A DNA stretch of 55,741 nt, taken from positions 1-55,741 of the forward strand of contig JACKBJ010000021.1 in the NCBI GenBank assembly GCA_020634625.1. Reading direction: 5' to 3'. The translations under genes and the position numbers were made by a program. Origin of the DNA: Caldilineae bacterium. GTDB lineage: Bacteria > Chloroflexota > Anaerolineae > Epilineales > Epilineaceae. Every line of letters starts with the position of its first letter. The first letter of the stretch is position 1. Shown here one piece after another: positions 1 through 7,394 of this stretch. Under the pieces are notes generated by a model. It ran no database searches, was not told where the DNA came from, and saw only the letters and a program-made list of their open reading frames with translations.

Positions 1-183
1 GCCGTCCAGCTCGGCCGAATCGACGCGGGGCGCCGGGCGACCGGAGAGGTCCAGGGCATTGCCGGTTCGGGCCGCCCGAGCCGGGACCTGCCCCGCTTCG
101 GGCATCGGCGCCGCCTGCCCCGTCGGCCAGCCCGAGAGGCCCAGACCGAGGACGAGGATCGCGATGCTGCGCACGGTTCGCAT
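1..183 (-). CDS. Secreted or exported protein, N-terminal fragment (cut by window edge)
   Basis: Reading leftwards from an ATG at 183, 61 codons stay open to the window edge. The N-terminus has a short basic start (MRTVR), a hydrophobic core (SIAILVLGLGLSG) and an AQA-like small-residue region, a typical Sec signal peptide, so the product is exported. A GGGAGG ribosome binding site lies just upstream, and a TTGGCA-N17-TATCGT promoter is seen at 252-280. The mature part visible (APMPEAGQVPARAARTGNAL and onwards) is too short to assign to a family. It follows pnp in the same direction, but the pnp terminator lies between, so it is probably its own transcription unit. Confidence 0.7.
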   Translation of the reverse strand, partial: MRTVRSIAILVLGLGLSGWPTGQAAPMPEAGQVPARAARTGNALDLSGRPAPRVDSAELDG

Positions 184-251
184 GACCAGCCTCCCTGAAG
201 GACCGTGCCCGACCGCGAGCGGGCCGGGACGGCACGGCGAATCCACCGCCT

Positions 252-280
252 ACGATAGGTGCCCGGCCGTGGCCTGCCAA
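252..280 (-). promoter_or_regulatory. Sigma70-like promoter for the exported protein at 1-183
   Basis: On the minus strand a TTGGCA -35 box (280-275) is followed by a 17-base spacer and a TATCGT -10 box (257-252). It lies 69 bases before the start codon and downstream of the pnp terminator. Prediction from motif match only. Confidence 0.5.
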
Positions 281-321
281 GACGCGCGTGGCGCACGCCG
301 AAGCCGGTGCAAAGGCCACGC

Positions 322-351
322 AAAACGGGAGCGGCGCAAGCCGCTCCCGTT
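322..351 (-). terminator. Intrinsic terminator of pnp
   Basis: A 12-bp perfect stem (324-335 with 340-351) has a 4-base loop and is followed on the minus strand by a short T run. It sits 85 bases after the pnp stop codon, in the expected place for factor-independent termination of the rpsO-pnp transcript. Confidence 0.75.
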
Positions 352-435
352 CACGAAGGTCCTGCAGTGTCCCGCGCGAGCTCCGGTTCCGCCGTCCGGC
401 CCACCCGCTCGGGGCATCGGGAAGCGGAGGTCTGG

Positions 436-2739
436 CTAGCGGCGCTGGTAGCCGCCGCCACCCCTTCGGTCGCCGCCACCGCCGCCGCGGCGATCGCCGC
501 CCCGGCCGCCGCCGCTGCGACCTCCGCCGCCGCCCCGGCCGCCGATTCCGGCATCGTGCTCGCGGGCTTCCTCGAGCGTCCAGCCGGCCAGGACCGCCTG
601 ACGGCTCAGGCGGACCTTGCCGTCCGAGACGTCGGTGACCATGACCAGGATCTCGTCGCCGACGCTGACCACCGACTCGACCGAGTCGACGCGCTCTTCG
701 GCCATCTGCGAGATGTGCACCAGGCCGTCCTGGCCGGGCAGGATCTCGACGAAGGCACCGAAGTCGACGACGCGCGAGACCGTCCCGGTGTAGATCTTGC
801 CGAGCTGCGGCGTGGCCGTCAGGCCCTCGATCATCGCCATGGCCAGGTTGGCGCCCTCGGCGCCCTCGACCGAGGCGATGTGCACCGTCCCATCGTCCTG
901 GACGTCGATCTTGACCCCGGTCTGCTCCTGGATGGCACGGATGGTCTTGCCACCCGGACCGATCAGCTTGCCGATGCTCTCGGGGTCGATCTTGACCGAG
1001 GTGATGCGCGGTGCGTAGGGCGACATCTCGGTGCGCGGCTCGGACAAAGTCTGCAGCATGTTGTCCAGCAGGGTCAGGCGGGCCTCGCGGGCCTGCGCCA
1101 GGGCCTGGCGCAGCACCGCTTCGGGCAGGCCCTTGAGCTTGATGTCCATCTGCAGGGCGGTGATGCCGGCGGCCGTTCCGGCCACCTTGAAGTCCATGTC
1201 GCCCAGCGCATCTTCCATGCCCTGGATGTCGGTCAGGATCTGGTAGCTGCCCGGGTCGGCCGGATCGGTGACCAGGCCCATGGCGATGCCGGCCACCGGC
1301 GCCGAGATCGGCACGCCGGCGTCCATCAGCGACAAGGTGCTGGCGCAGACGCTGCCCATCGAGGACGAGCCGTTGCTCATCAGCACTTCGCTGACCAGGC
1401 GGATGGCGTAGGGAAAGTCGTCCGGTGCTGGGATGACCGGGCGCAGGGCCGTCTCGGCCAGCGCGCCGTGTCCGATCTCGCGGCGCTTGGGTCCGCGCAG
1501 GAACCAGGTCTCGCCGGTCGAGAAGGGCGGGAAGTTGTAGTGGTGCATGAAGCGCTTGGTGCCCTCGGGGCGGAGGGTGTCCAGGCGCTGCTCCTCGCCC
1601 AGGGTGCCCAGCGTGGCCAGGGTCAGGACCTGGGTCTCGCCGCGCTGGAAGAGGCCCGAGCCGTGGGTCCGGGGCAGCAGGTTGACCTCGGTGTGAAGCG
1701 CGCGGATCTCGTCCGGGCGCCGGCCGTCGGGTCGGACGCCGCGGTCGAGGATGCGCCGGCGCACCCGCTCCTTGTAGATCTTGTCGAAGGCCGCCATGAC
1801 CTCCTTGGGATCGCGCTCGGGCGTCTCGCCCTCGGCGACCTCGAAGCGGCCGACCCACTCCTCGCGCAGCGCATCGACGGCCGCCGAGCGCGAGGTCTTG
1901 TCGTGGTTCTCGTCGAAGGCACGGTCGACGCGGTCGCCGATGAAGCCGCGGGCGCTGGCCTCGAGGTCGGCCGCCTCGACCGCCTCGGGGAAGGCACGCT
2001 TGGCCTTGCCGAGCGCCTCGCGCATGCGCCGTTGCAGCTCGATGATCGGCTGCATGGCGCGATGCGCGTGGTGGATCGCGCGGACCATGGTGTCCTCGTC
2101 GACCTGCTCGGCACCGCATTCGACCATCAGGATGGCGTCGGCGGTGCCGGCCACGCGCAGGTCCAGGCGGCTGCCTTCCATCTGTGCCGCGGTCGGGTTG
2201 ACCTGGAACTCGCCGTCGACCATGCCCAGGCGGACGCCCGCCACCGGCTCGGCGAACGGAATGTCGCTGATGACCAGCGCGGCGCTGGAGGCGTTGAGCG
2301 CCGGAATGTCGATGTAGTTCTCACCGTCCGAGGACAGCGCCGTGGCGATGATCTGGACCTCGTTGCGGAAGGTCTTGGGGAAGAGCGGCCGCAGCGGGCG
2401 GTCGATCAAGCGCGCGTTGAGGATGGCGACCTCGCTGGGCCGGCCCTCGCGGCGGAAGAAGGAGCCCGGGATGCGGCCGGCGGCGTAGAGCTTCTCCTCG
2501 ATGTCGACCGACAAGGGGAAGAAGTCGATGCCCGGACGCGGATGGGCAGAGGCGGTGGCGGTGGCCATGACGACCGTATCGCCGAGCGTGACGGTGACCG
2601 CCCCGCCGGCGAGCTGGGCCAGCTTGCCGGCCTTGAAGGTCATGGTCTGGCCGCCGATGTCGCAGGTGAAGGTCTGTTCCCGGACGTCGAGGGGTTGCCA
2701 GGTCCGGTTGCCGGACGCGGCGGGTGCTTCGAAGCTCAT
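436..2739 (-). CDS. pnp: Polyribonucleotide nucleotidyltransferase (PNPase)
   Basis: PNPase degrades RNA 3' to 5' by phosphorolysis in the cytoplasm and is part of RNA turnover complexes. The 767-residue product has the family layout: two RNase PH-like domains (about 20-215 and 320-550; motifs include FFRREGRPSE and the catalytic region around MGSVCASTLSLMDAGVP), a KH domain with IGKLIGPGGKTI near 580, and an S1 domain (GKIYTGTVSRVVDFGAFVEI) near 650. An added C-terminal tail of about 35 residues is almost only Gly and Arg (RGG-like), probably an RNA-binding extension. The start is ATG with GGAGGG upstream. It follows rpsO in the classic rpsO-pnp order, with a structured leader between them. 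Confidence 0.97.
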   Translation of the reverse strand: MSFEAPAASGNRTWQPLDVREQTFTCDIGGQTMTFKAGKLAQLAGGAVTVTLGDTVVMATATASAHPRPGIDFFPLSVDIEEKLYAAGRIPGSFFRREGRPSEVAILNARLIDRPLRPLFPKTFRNEVQIIATALSSDGENYIDIPALNASSAALVISDIPFAEPVAGVRLGMVDGEFQVNPTAAQMEGSRLDLRVAGTADAILMVECGAEQVDEDTMVRAIHHAHRAMQPIIELQRRMREALGKAKRAFPEAVEAADLEASARGFIGDRVDRAFDENHDKTSRSAAVDALREEWVGRFEVAEGETPERDPKEVMAAFDKIYKERVRRRILDRGVRPDGRRPDEIRALHTEVNLLPRTHGSGLFQRGETQVLTLATLGTLGEEQRLDTLRPEGTKRFMHHYNFPPFSTGETWFLRGPKRREIGHGALAETALRPVIPAPDDFPYAIRLVSEVLMSNGSSSMGSVCASTLSLMDAGVPISAPVAGIAMGLVTDPADPGSYQILTDIQGMEDALGDMDFKVAGTAAGITALQMDIKLKGLPEAVLRQALAQAREARLTLLDNMLQTLSEPRTEMSPYAPRITSVKIDPESIGKLIGPGGKTIRAIQEQTGVKIDVQDDGTVHIASVEGAEGANLAMAMIEGLTATPQLGKIYTGTVSRVVDFGAFVEILPGQDGLVHISQMAEERVDSVESVVSVGDEILVMVTDVSDGKVRLSRQAVLAGWTLEEAREHDAGIGGRGGGGGRSGGGRGGDRRGGGGGDRRGGGGYQRR

Positions 2740-2784
2740 GGGTTGCTACCCTCCGTGGGGTGATGGGGCAGGGCACCGGAGGAC

Positions 2785-2834
2785 AGGAGCTGGGGGCTGG
2801 CTCGCAGCCCGCTGCGGGGCAGCCCCCAATTCCT
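2785..2834 (-). other. Long hairpin in the pnp leader
   Basis: Two 15-base arms (2785-2799 and 2820-2834) match at 13 of 15 positions, 9 of them as a continuous inner stem. The loop contains a smaller GC-rich pairing. It lies 46-95 bases before the pnp start codon, after rpsO. In E. coli a double-stranded leader at this position is cut by RNase III and used for PNPase autoregulation; a similar role here is inference. Confidence 0.5.
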
Positions 2835-2911
2835 GATCTCGCGGATGCCTGCCGTCGGTGGAGCGGTCGTCATGACCGTTCGGCATGGTGCGGCGTGGCG
2901 AACGCACGAAG

Positions 2912-2933
2912 GCCGCGCCCGAGCGGGCGCGGC
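2912..2933 (-). terminator. GC hairpin after rpsO (partial terminator or processing site)
   Basis: A 9-bp perfect stem (2912-2920 with 2925-2933) with loop GAGC lies 55 bases after the rpsO stop. No clear T run follows on the minus strand, so it may attenuate or mark a processing site between rpsO and pnp rather than fully terminate. Confidence 0.4.
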
Positions 2934-2987
2934 GGTTCATGCGAAGGCGCGCTGCGCCATGCCTGCGACTCGGCGACCGGAAGACGA

Positions 2988-3257
2988 TCAGCCGCGAATG
3001 CCCAGGCTCTGGATCAGCTCGACGTAGCGATGGTGATCCTGGCGGTTCAGATAGCGCATCAACCGGCGGCGCTGGCCGACCAGTTTCAACAGGCCACGGC
3101 GCGAGTTGTGGTCGTGCGAGTGAACCTTGAAGTGCTCCGTCAGCTGCCGGATGCGCTCCGTCAACAGCGCGATTTGAACATCGGTCGAGCCGGTGTCGTT
3201 GGCGTCGTCCCCGTACTTCTCGATGATCTCGCGCTTGAGCTCGGTGTTGAGCGACAA
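2988..3257 (-). CDS. rpsO: 30S ribosomal protein S15
   Basis: S15 binds 16S rRNA in the platform of the small subunit. The 89-residue product matches the family length. It contains the conserved segments GSTDVQIALLTERIRQLTEH, HSRDH-like HSHDHNSRRGLLKLVGQRRR and LMRYLNRQDHHRYVELIQSLGIRG. The reading frame stays open upstream, but the true start is a TTG codon at 3257-3255, because GGAGG lies seven bases before it and the protein then begins MSLNTELKREI, as in the family. An extended -10 promoter lies directly upstream (3298-3327). It is the first gene of the rpsO-pnp unit. Confidence 0.97.
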   Translation of the reverse strand: MSLNTELKREIIEKYGDDANDTGSTDVQIALLTERIRQLTEHFKVHSHDHNSRRGLLKLVGQRRRLMRYLNRQDHHRYVELIQSLGIRG

Positions 3258-3297
3258 AGTCGTTCCTCCGTAAGTCCTCGTTCGATGTAACTTGCTT

Positions 3298-3327
3298 ACG
3301 ATAGCACGGTCGAAGCCCGATGGGCAA
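3298..3327 (-). promoter_or_regulatory. rpsO promoter with extended -10
   Basis: The minus strand shows TTGCCC, an 18-base spacer ending in TGC, then TATCGT (3303-3298), 40 bases before the rpsO TTG start. The TGC directly before the -10 box recurs at several promoters in this window. Confidence 0.55.
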
Positions 3328-3429
3328 AAGACACGCGGCGGCCGGATGACCGTCGGGTAGCCTGCCGCCTGCGGCGCACGCGATGGCTCGACCCATGCGG
3401 CATGCGTGATGGGATGGGTGCTTCGCTGG

Positions 3430-4440
3430 CTAGAGATCGGCCAGCGAGCCCTCCGCCACGGCACAGAGCAGCTGCACCGCCCCTTCGACGTCCTGCATGT
3501 CCACCAGCTGGCTCGGCGAGTGCACATAGCGGCTCGGGATCGACACGCAGCCGGCCGGCACGCCGGCCCGGCTGGTCTGAATCGCCATCGCATCGGTGGT
3601 GCCGCCGGTCAGCACCTCGAGCTGGAAGGCGATGCCGGCTTCCTCCGCCCGCTGCTCCATGAGCGCCCGCAGCCCTCGATGGGCGATCATGCCGCCGTCT
3701 TTGACCTTGATCGCCGGACCTTTGCCCAGGTGCACGTCCATCTTCATGCCCTTGGGCGTGTCGCCCGAGCCGGTCACGTCGATGGCGATGGCCGCGTCGG
3801 GCGCCACGCCGTAGCCGCTGGTGGTCGCGCCGCGCAGGCCGATCTCCTCCTGGACGGTGAAGACCGCATACACCGCGTTGGGCCCACGCTTCAGGCGGCG
3901 CAGTGTCTCGACCAGCACCACGCAGCCGATGCGGTCGTCGTGGTTGGCCGCGATCGGCCGCCCGCCGGCCCAATCGACCGCCTGGCGGAAGCTGGCCGCG
4001 TCGCCCACCCCTTGGGTGACGGCCGACTTGTCGGCCGCCCCGACGTCGATGTACAGATGGTCAAGGCCCGGCTGCCGGCTGGCATCCTCGCGGCGCTCGA
4101 CGTTGATCACGCCCACGCTGCCGTCCTCGAAGGTCACGCGCTTGCCGGGCAGGCTGCCCACGATCACCCCGCCCACCGGCGCAAAGCGCAGGTAGCCGGC
4201 CTCGTCGACATGGGTCACGATGACGCCGATCTCGTCCATGTGCGCCGCCAGCATCAGCCGCGGCGCCGTCTCCGGATCGACGCCCGGCGCCGGCGCCACA
4301 CGGCAGACCAGGTTGCCGAGCGCGTCGACCCGCATCTCGTCCACCAGGTCGTCCACCAGGCCTTCGATGATCTGGCGGACGCGCCCTTCGTGGCCCGAGG
4401 GGCCCCAGGCTTCGCAGAGGGTGTGGATCAGCTCGTTCAT
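3430..4440 (-). CDS. M42 family metallo-aminopeptidase (copy 1, TET type)
   Basis: A cytosolic di-metal aminopeptidase of the M42 family, which forms tetrahedral dodecamers that trim peptides after endoproteolysis. The 336-residue protein carries the expected ligand motifs: AAHMDE (His, Asp), NHDDRIG (bridging Asp), TVQEEIGLRGA (catalytic Glu and ligand Glu), AIDVTGSGD (Asp) and YVHSPSQLVD (His). Its ATG overlaps the stop of the upstream M42 gene (ATGA, 4437-4440), so translation is probably coupled. It is the last of three M42 paralogues in a row, which differ clearly in sequence from each other. Substrate preference cannot be read from sequence. Confidence 0.92.
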   Translation of the reverse strand: MNELIHTLCEAWGPSGHEGRVRQIIEGLVDDLVDEMRVDALGNLVCRVAPAPGVDPETAPRLMLAAHMDEIGVIVTHVDEAGYLRFAPVGGVIVGSLPGKRVTFEDGSVGVINVERREDASRQPGLDHLYIDVGAADKSAVTQGVGDAASFRQAVDWAGGRPIAANHDDRIGCVVLVETLRRLKRGPNAVYAVFTVQEEIGLRGATTSGYGVAPDAAIAIDVTGSGDTPKGMKMDVHLGKGPAIKVKDGGMIAHRGLRALMEQRAEEAGIAFQLEVLTGGTTDAMAIQTSRAGVPAGCVSIPSRYVHSPSQLVDMQDVEGAVQLLCAVAEGSLADL

Positions 4441-5477
4441 CGGGCGACGACCTCCGGCGTCAGTCGCTTGAGCGCGGCGCGCAGCAGCGCCACGGCATTG
4501 TCATAATCGGACTTGTGGATCAGGCTGGCCGGCGCATGCAGGTAGCGGCAGGGGATCGAGACCACCGCCGTCGGAACGCCCTCGCGGGACAGGTGGATCC
4601 GGCCGCCATCGGTGCCGCCGCCCTTCGGAGCGCGCACTTGATAGGGGATGCCTTCCGCCTCGGCGGTATCGATCAGGTGGCGGACCAGGCGCGCGTCGGC
4701 CACCATCGAGCGGTCCATGACCGTGATGGCCGGCCCCGCGCCCAATCGCATCACCGGCGTGTCGTCGATCTCCTTCGGCGCGTCGTCGGTGGTCCCGCAC
4801 TCGAGCACGAAGGCCGCCTGCGGCGCGATGGCGTGTGCCGCCACCCGCGCCCCGCGGAGGCCGACCTCCTCCTGCACCGTGAAGACCCCGTGCAGCGCGA
4901 AGGCGTAGCGATCCTCGAGCAGCTCGGCCAGCATGGCGCAGCCGCCGCGATCGTCGAAGGCCTTGCCGAGCAGCGTGGGGCCGAGATCGAGCACCCGGGT
5001 GTCGAAGCAGACCCGGTCACCCAGCTTGACGCTTTCGGATGCGGCCGCTTTCGAGCTGGCGCCGATGTCGATGCGCAGGCCTTTGATCGAGGGCGATTGA
5101 CCGCGCTCGGCGGGCGCCGAGAGGTGCGGCGGCTTGAGCCCGATCAGGCCCGGGACGCCACGGTCGCCGATGCGAACCGGCTGGCTGACGAGCACCCGCG
5201 CGTCGATGCCGCCCACGGCCTCGAAGGCCAGCACGCCCGAGCTCTCGATGCCCGTGACCATCAGGCCCACCTCGTCCATGTGCGCCGCGACCATGACCCG
5301 AAAGTCGGCCCGACCGCCCGGAGCGGGTTCGTTCTCGACGTAGAGGTTGCCCATGCTGTCGGCATGCAACCGGTCGGCCCGCGGACGCAGCGCTTCGGCC
5401 AGGAGCTGGCGCACCCGGCCCTCGTCGCCCGAGACGCCCGAGACCTCGCTCAAGCGGATCAGCAGATCCTGGTTCAT
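4437..5477 (-). CDS. M42 family metallo-aminopeptidase (copy 2)
   Basis: The 346-residue product starts MNQDLLIRLSEVSGVSGDEG. It has AAHMDEVGLMV, KAFDDRGG, TVQEEVGLRGA and YLHAPASLIHKSDY as metal-binding and catalytic motifs. At the position of the single-metal Asp it has Glu (VLECGTTDDAP), a substitution also common in the M42 family. Both ends overlap the neighbouring M42 genes by four bases (ATGA), which suggests translation in fixed ratio and possibly mixed oligomers. A role in cytosolic peptide degradation is known for the family; hetero-oligomerisation here is inference. Confidence 0.92.
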   Translation of the reverse strand: MNQDLLIRLSEVSGVSGDEGRVRQLLAEALRPRADRLHADSMGNLYVENEPAPGGRADFRVMVAAHMDEVGLMVTGIESSGVLAFEAVGGIDARVLVSQPVRIGDRGVPGLIGLKPPHLSAPAERGQSPSIKGLRIDIGASSKAAASESVKLGDRVCFDTRVLDLGPTLLGKAFDDRGGCAMLAELLEDRYAFALHGVFTVQEEVGLRGARVAAHAIAPQAAFVLECGTTDDAPKEIDDTPVMRLGAGPAITVMDRSMVADARLVRHLIDTAEAEGIPYQVRAPKGGGTDGGRIHLSREGVPTAVVSIPCRYLHAPASLIHKSDYDNAVALLRAALKRLTPEVVAR

Positions 5478-6592
5478 GCCGCGCCTCCCGGTGCCGCGGG
5501 CGCTCTGTCAGCGCCGCTGGGACGCAGGTCGTCGACCAATCCGGCCGCGAAGGCTTCGTCCAGGCCGGTGATCATCTCGGCCAGCAGGCGTCCGCTGCGT
5601 TCGATGTCCGCCAGGGCCAGGGTTTCGACGGTCGAGTGCATGTAGCGCAGCGGGATCGAGACCAGGCCGGTCGGAATGCCCGCGCGCGCGACCTGGATCG
5701 CCCAGCCGTCCGTGCCGCTGCCGCTGGGTAGGGGCTCGATCGCGTGCCGCATCTCCAAACGCTCGGCCGCCTCGACCAGGGCTCGGTGCATGGCCGGGTG
5801 GATGTTGGGGCCGAGGCCGATCAAGGGACCGCCGCCCAGCTCGGCCTCGACATCACCGGCGCCGTGCTGCCGGGCGAAGCTGACGTCGATGGCGATGCCG
5901 ACGGTCGGCGCGATGCCCCAGCTGGCGGCCATCGCGCCCTTGAGGCCGATCTCCTCCTGCACCGTGGCGACCGCATGGACGTCCCAGGCATGCCGCCGCG
6001 TCGCGAGCTGCTCCAAGGCGATGGCCACGGCCGCGATCGAGGCGCGATTGTCGAAGGCCTTGCCGCTGACGAGACCGCCGGCCAGCTTGCGGATGCCGCG
6101 CCGTGTGCTGATCACGTCGCCGACCCGGACCGCCGCGCGCAGCTCCGCCTCGGGCAGGCCGGTGTCGACATACAGCTCGTCGATCGGGACCGGCTTGTCC
6201 TGGGCATCCGGGCCGAGCACATGCGGCGGCCGCGAGCCCACCAGGCCCGGCAGGTCGCGCCGACCGTGAACCGTCACCGGTTGGGCCAGCAGGACCCGCG
6301 GATCCCAGCCGCCGACGCTCGTGAAGCGCAGGAAGCCACCTGCCTCGATCCGGGTGACCATCAGCCCGATCTCGTCCATGTGACAGGCCAGCAGGATCGA
6401 GGGCGATGGCGCCGAGCCGTTCTCGGCGTGCAGGCTTCCCCTTCGGGTGGCGATCAGGCTGCCCAGGCGATCCACGCGCATGGCGTCGACGTAGGGCGCG
6501 AAGACGGCACGAACGACGTCGGCCGTCGCGGCTTCGTGGCCGCTGACTCCCGCGGTGGCGGTGAGTCGGTCCAGCAGGTCGAAGCTGTCCAT
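5474..6592 (-). CDS. M42 family metallo-aminopeptidase (copy 3)
   Basis: First of the three coupled M42 genes, 372 residues from the ATG at 6592 (MDSFDLLDRLTATAGVSGHE). The frame is open further upstream, but homology begins here. No strong Shine-Dalgarno is seen. Motifs: LACHMDEIGLMV, SGKAFDNRASI, TVQEEIGLKGA, AIDVSFARQHG and YMHSTVETLALADI, so the metal site looks complete. It is longer than its paralogues, with an extra C-terminal tail (GLDEAFAAGLVDDLRP). It lies 77 bases after the membrane-anchored gene at 6670-7218, with no obvious promoter between, so it is probably transcribed with it. Confidence 0.88.
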   Translation of the reverse strand: MDSFDLLDRLTATAGVSGHEAATADVVRAVFAPYVDAMRVDRLGSLIATRRGSLHAENGSAPSPSILLACHMDEIGLMVTRIEAGGFLRFTSVGGWDPRVLLAQPVTVHGRRDLPGLVGSRPPHVLGPDAQDKPVPIDELYVDTGLPEAELRAAVRVGDVISTRRGIRKLAGGLVSGKAFDNRASIAAVAIALEQLATRRHAWDVHAVATVQEEIGLKGAMAASWGIAPTVGIAIDVSFARQHGAGDVEAELGGGPLIGLGPNIHPAMHRALVEAAERLEMRHAIEPLPSGSGTDGWAIQVARAGIPTGLVSIPLRYMHSTVETLALADIERSGRLLAEMITGLDEAFAAGLVDDLRPSGADRAPAAPGGAA

Positions 6593-6669
6593 GCGTGGCG
6601 GTCCAGTCGGGTTGTCGGACGCTCGGGGAGGGGCCGAAGCCGGTCGGCGGCCGTCGGGTCTGGGTCCGG

Positions 6670-7218
6670 TCAGGGTGTCGGCGCGGGCGGCTCGAGCGTG
6701 ATGCGACCGATCGGGGTCGGCAAGGGCTCGCTCGGGCCTTCGGGCGTATCGATCGGCGGTGCCTCGGTGGGCGGATCGGTCGGCTGCGCCGTCGCCGGCG
6801 CGCTGGTCGGCGCCGGCGTCGCGCTGGCCGGCGCGAGGGTCGGCGTGGCCAGGATCAGCTCGGTGGGCGAGGCCAGGGGGGACGGCGTGGTCGGAGCCGC
6901 GGTCGGCGCGAGCGGGGGCGCCTCGGTGGGCGCCACCGCGGACGGTGCTTGCGGCTCGTCCTCGTCCTCGTCTCCAAGGTCTTCGACCGGTGCCGGCGCC
7001 GCCGTCGGCAGCGCCGTGGGCGCGGCTTCCGCGGCCGTCGCGCTGGCCTCCGGCTCGCCCACCATCGGCGCGCCGCCGCCTGGTACGTTCAGGGCCCACA
7101 GTGCCGCTCCGGCCGCATAGCAGGGCAGGGTCAGCAGCGCGAGGGCGATGAAGACGCTGTACAGACGGCGGCGGCCGGGGGGCTGCCGGTCCAGCCAGTC
7201 GGCGATACGTTCGAGCAC
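6670..7218 (-). CDS. Single-pass membrane protein with Ala/Pro/Thr-rich extracellular tail
   Basis: No family is recognised. From a GTG at 7218 (GAGG five bases upstream) the 182-residue product has a short cytoplasmic part (VLERIADWLDRQPPGRRR), one transmembrane helix (LYSVFIALALLTLPCYAAGAALWAL, about 20-44), then about 135 residues of low complexity rich in Ala, Pro and Thr with one acidic patch (EDLGDEDEDE). It looks like a membrane anchor with an extended wall-spanning stalk. A TTG at 7263 in the same frame could also be a start, but the promoter at 7273-7301 would place transcription at about 7266, leaving almost no leader. It heads the operon that includes the M42 genes. Confidence 0.6.
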   Translation of the reverse strand: MLERIADWLDRQPPGRRRLYSVFIALALLTLPCYAAGAALWALNVPGGGAPMVGEPEASATAAEAAPTALPTAAPAPVEDLGDEDEDEPQAPSAVAPTEAPPLAPTAAPTTPSPLASPTELILATPTLAPASATPAPTSAPATAQPTDPPTEAPPIDTPEGPSEPLPTPIGRITLEPPAPTP

Positions 7219-7272
7219 GTTGGCCTCGGCGGGGCGGCGGCAAGCGCGACTGCGGGGCCGCAAGATCGCGGC

Positions 7273-7301
7273 ATGCTAGCACCCGCCCGATCGATTGTCA
7301 A
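7273..7301 (-). promoter_or_regulatory. Strong promoter for the minus-strand membrane protein/M42 operon
   Basis: A perfect TTGACA (7301-7296), 17-base spacer ending in TGC, then TAGCAT (7278-7273). Its -35 box overlaps the -35 box of the opposite promoter (7295-7323). Confidence 0.7.
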
Positions 7302-7323
7302 CGGGATGGACGGGGTGTATACT
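7295..7323 (+). promoter_or_regulatory. tdh-kbl promoter
   Basis: TTGTCA (7295-7300), a 17-base spacer and TATACT (7318-7323). Transcription would start near 7330, giving a leader of about 65 bases before the GTG start of tdh. Confidence 0.7.
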
Positions 7324-7394
7324 CGCCGGCCGGCCGCGGGGCAGCAGGCAGCTGGATGAACTCGCCGCGACCGCCACCCGAGAGGAAGCGCGCC

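Noticed and set aside
259..2763. Long open frame on the plus strand opposite pnp
   Set aside because: It is antisense to a certain pnp gene, has Ala/Asp/Gly/Arg/His-rich composition of a GC-driven shadow, and shows no motif.
7219..7263. TTG 7263 as start of the membrane-anchored protein
   Set aside because: It would lie about three bases from the predicted transcription start and lacks a ribosome site, whereas GTG 7218 has GAGG.
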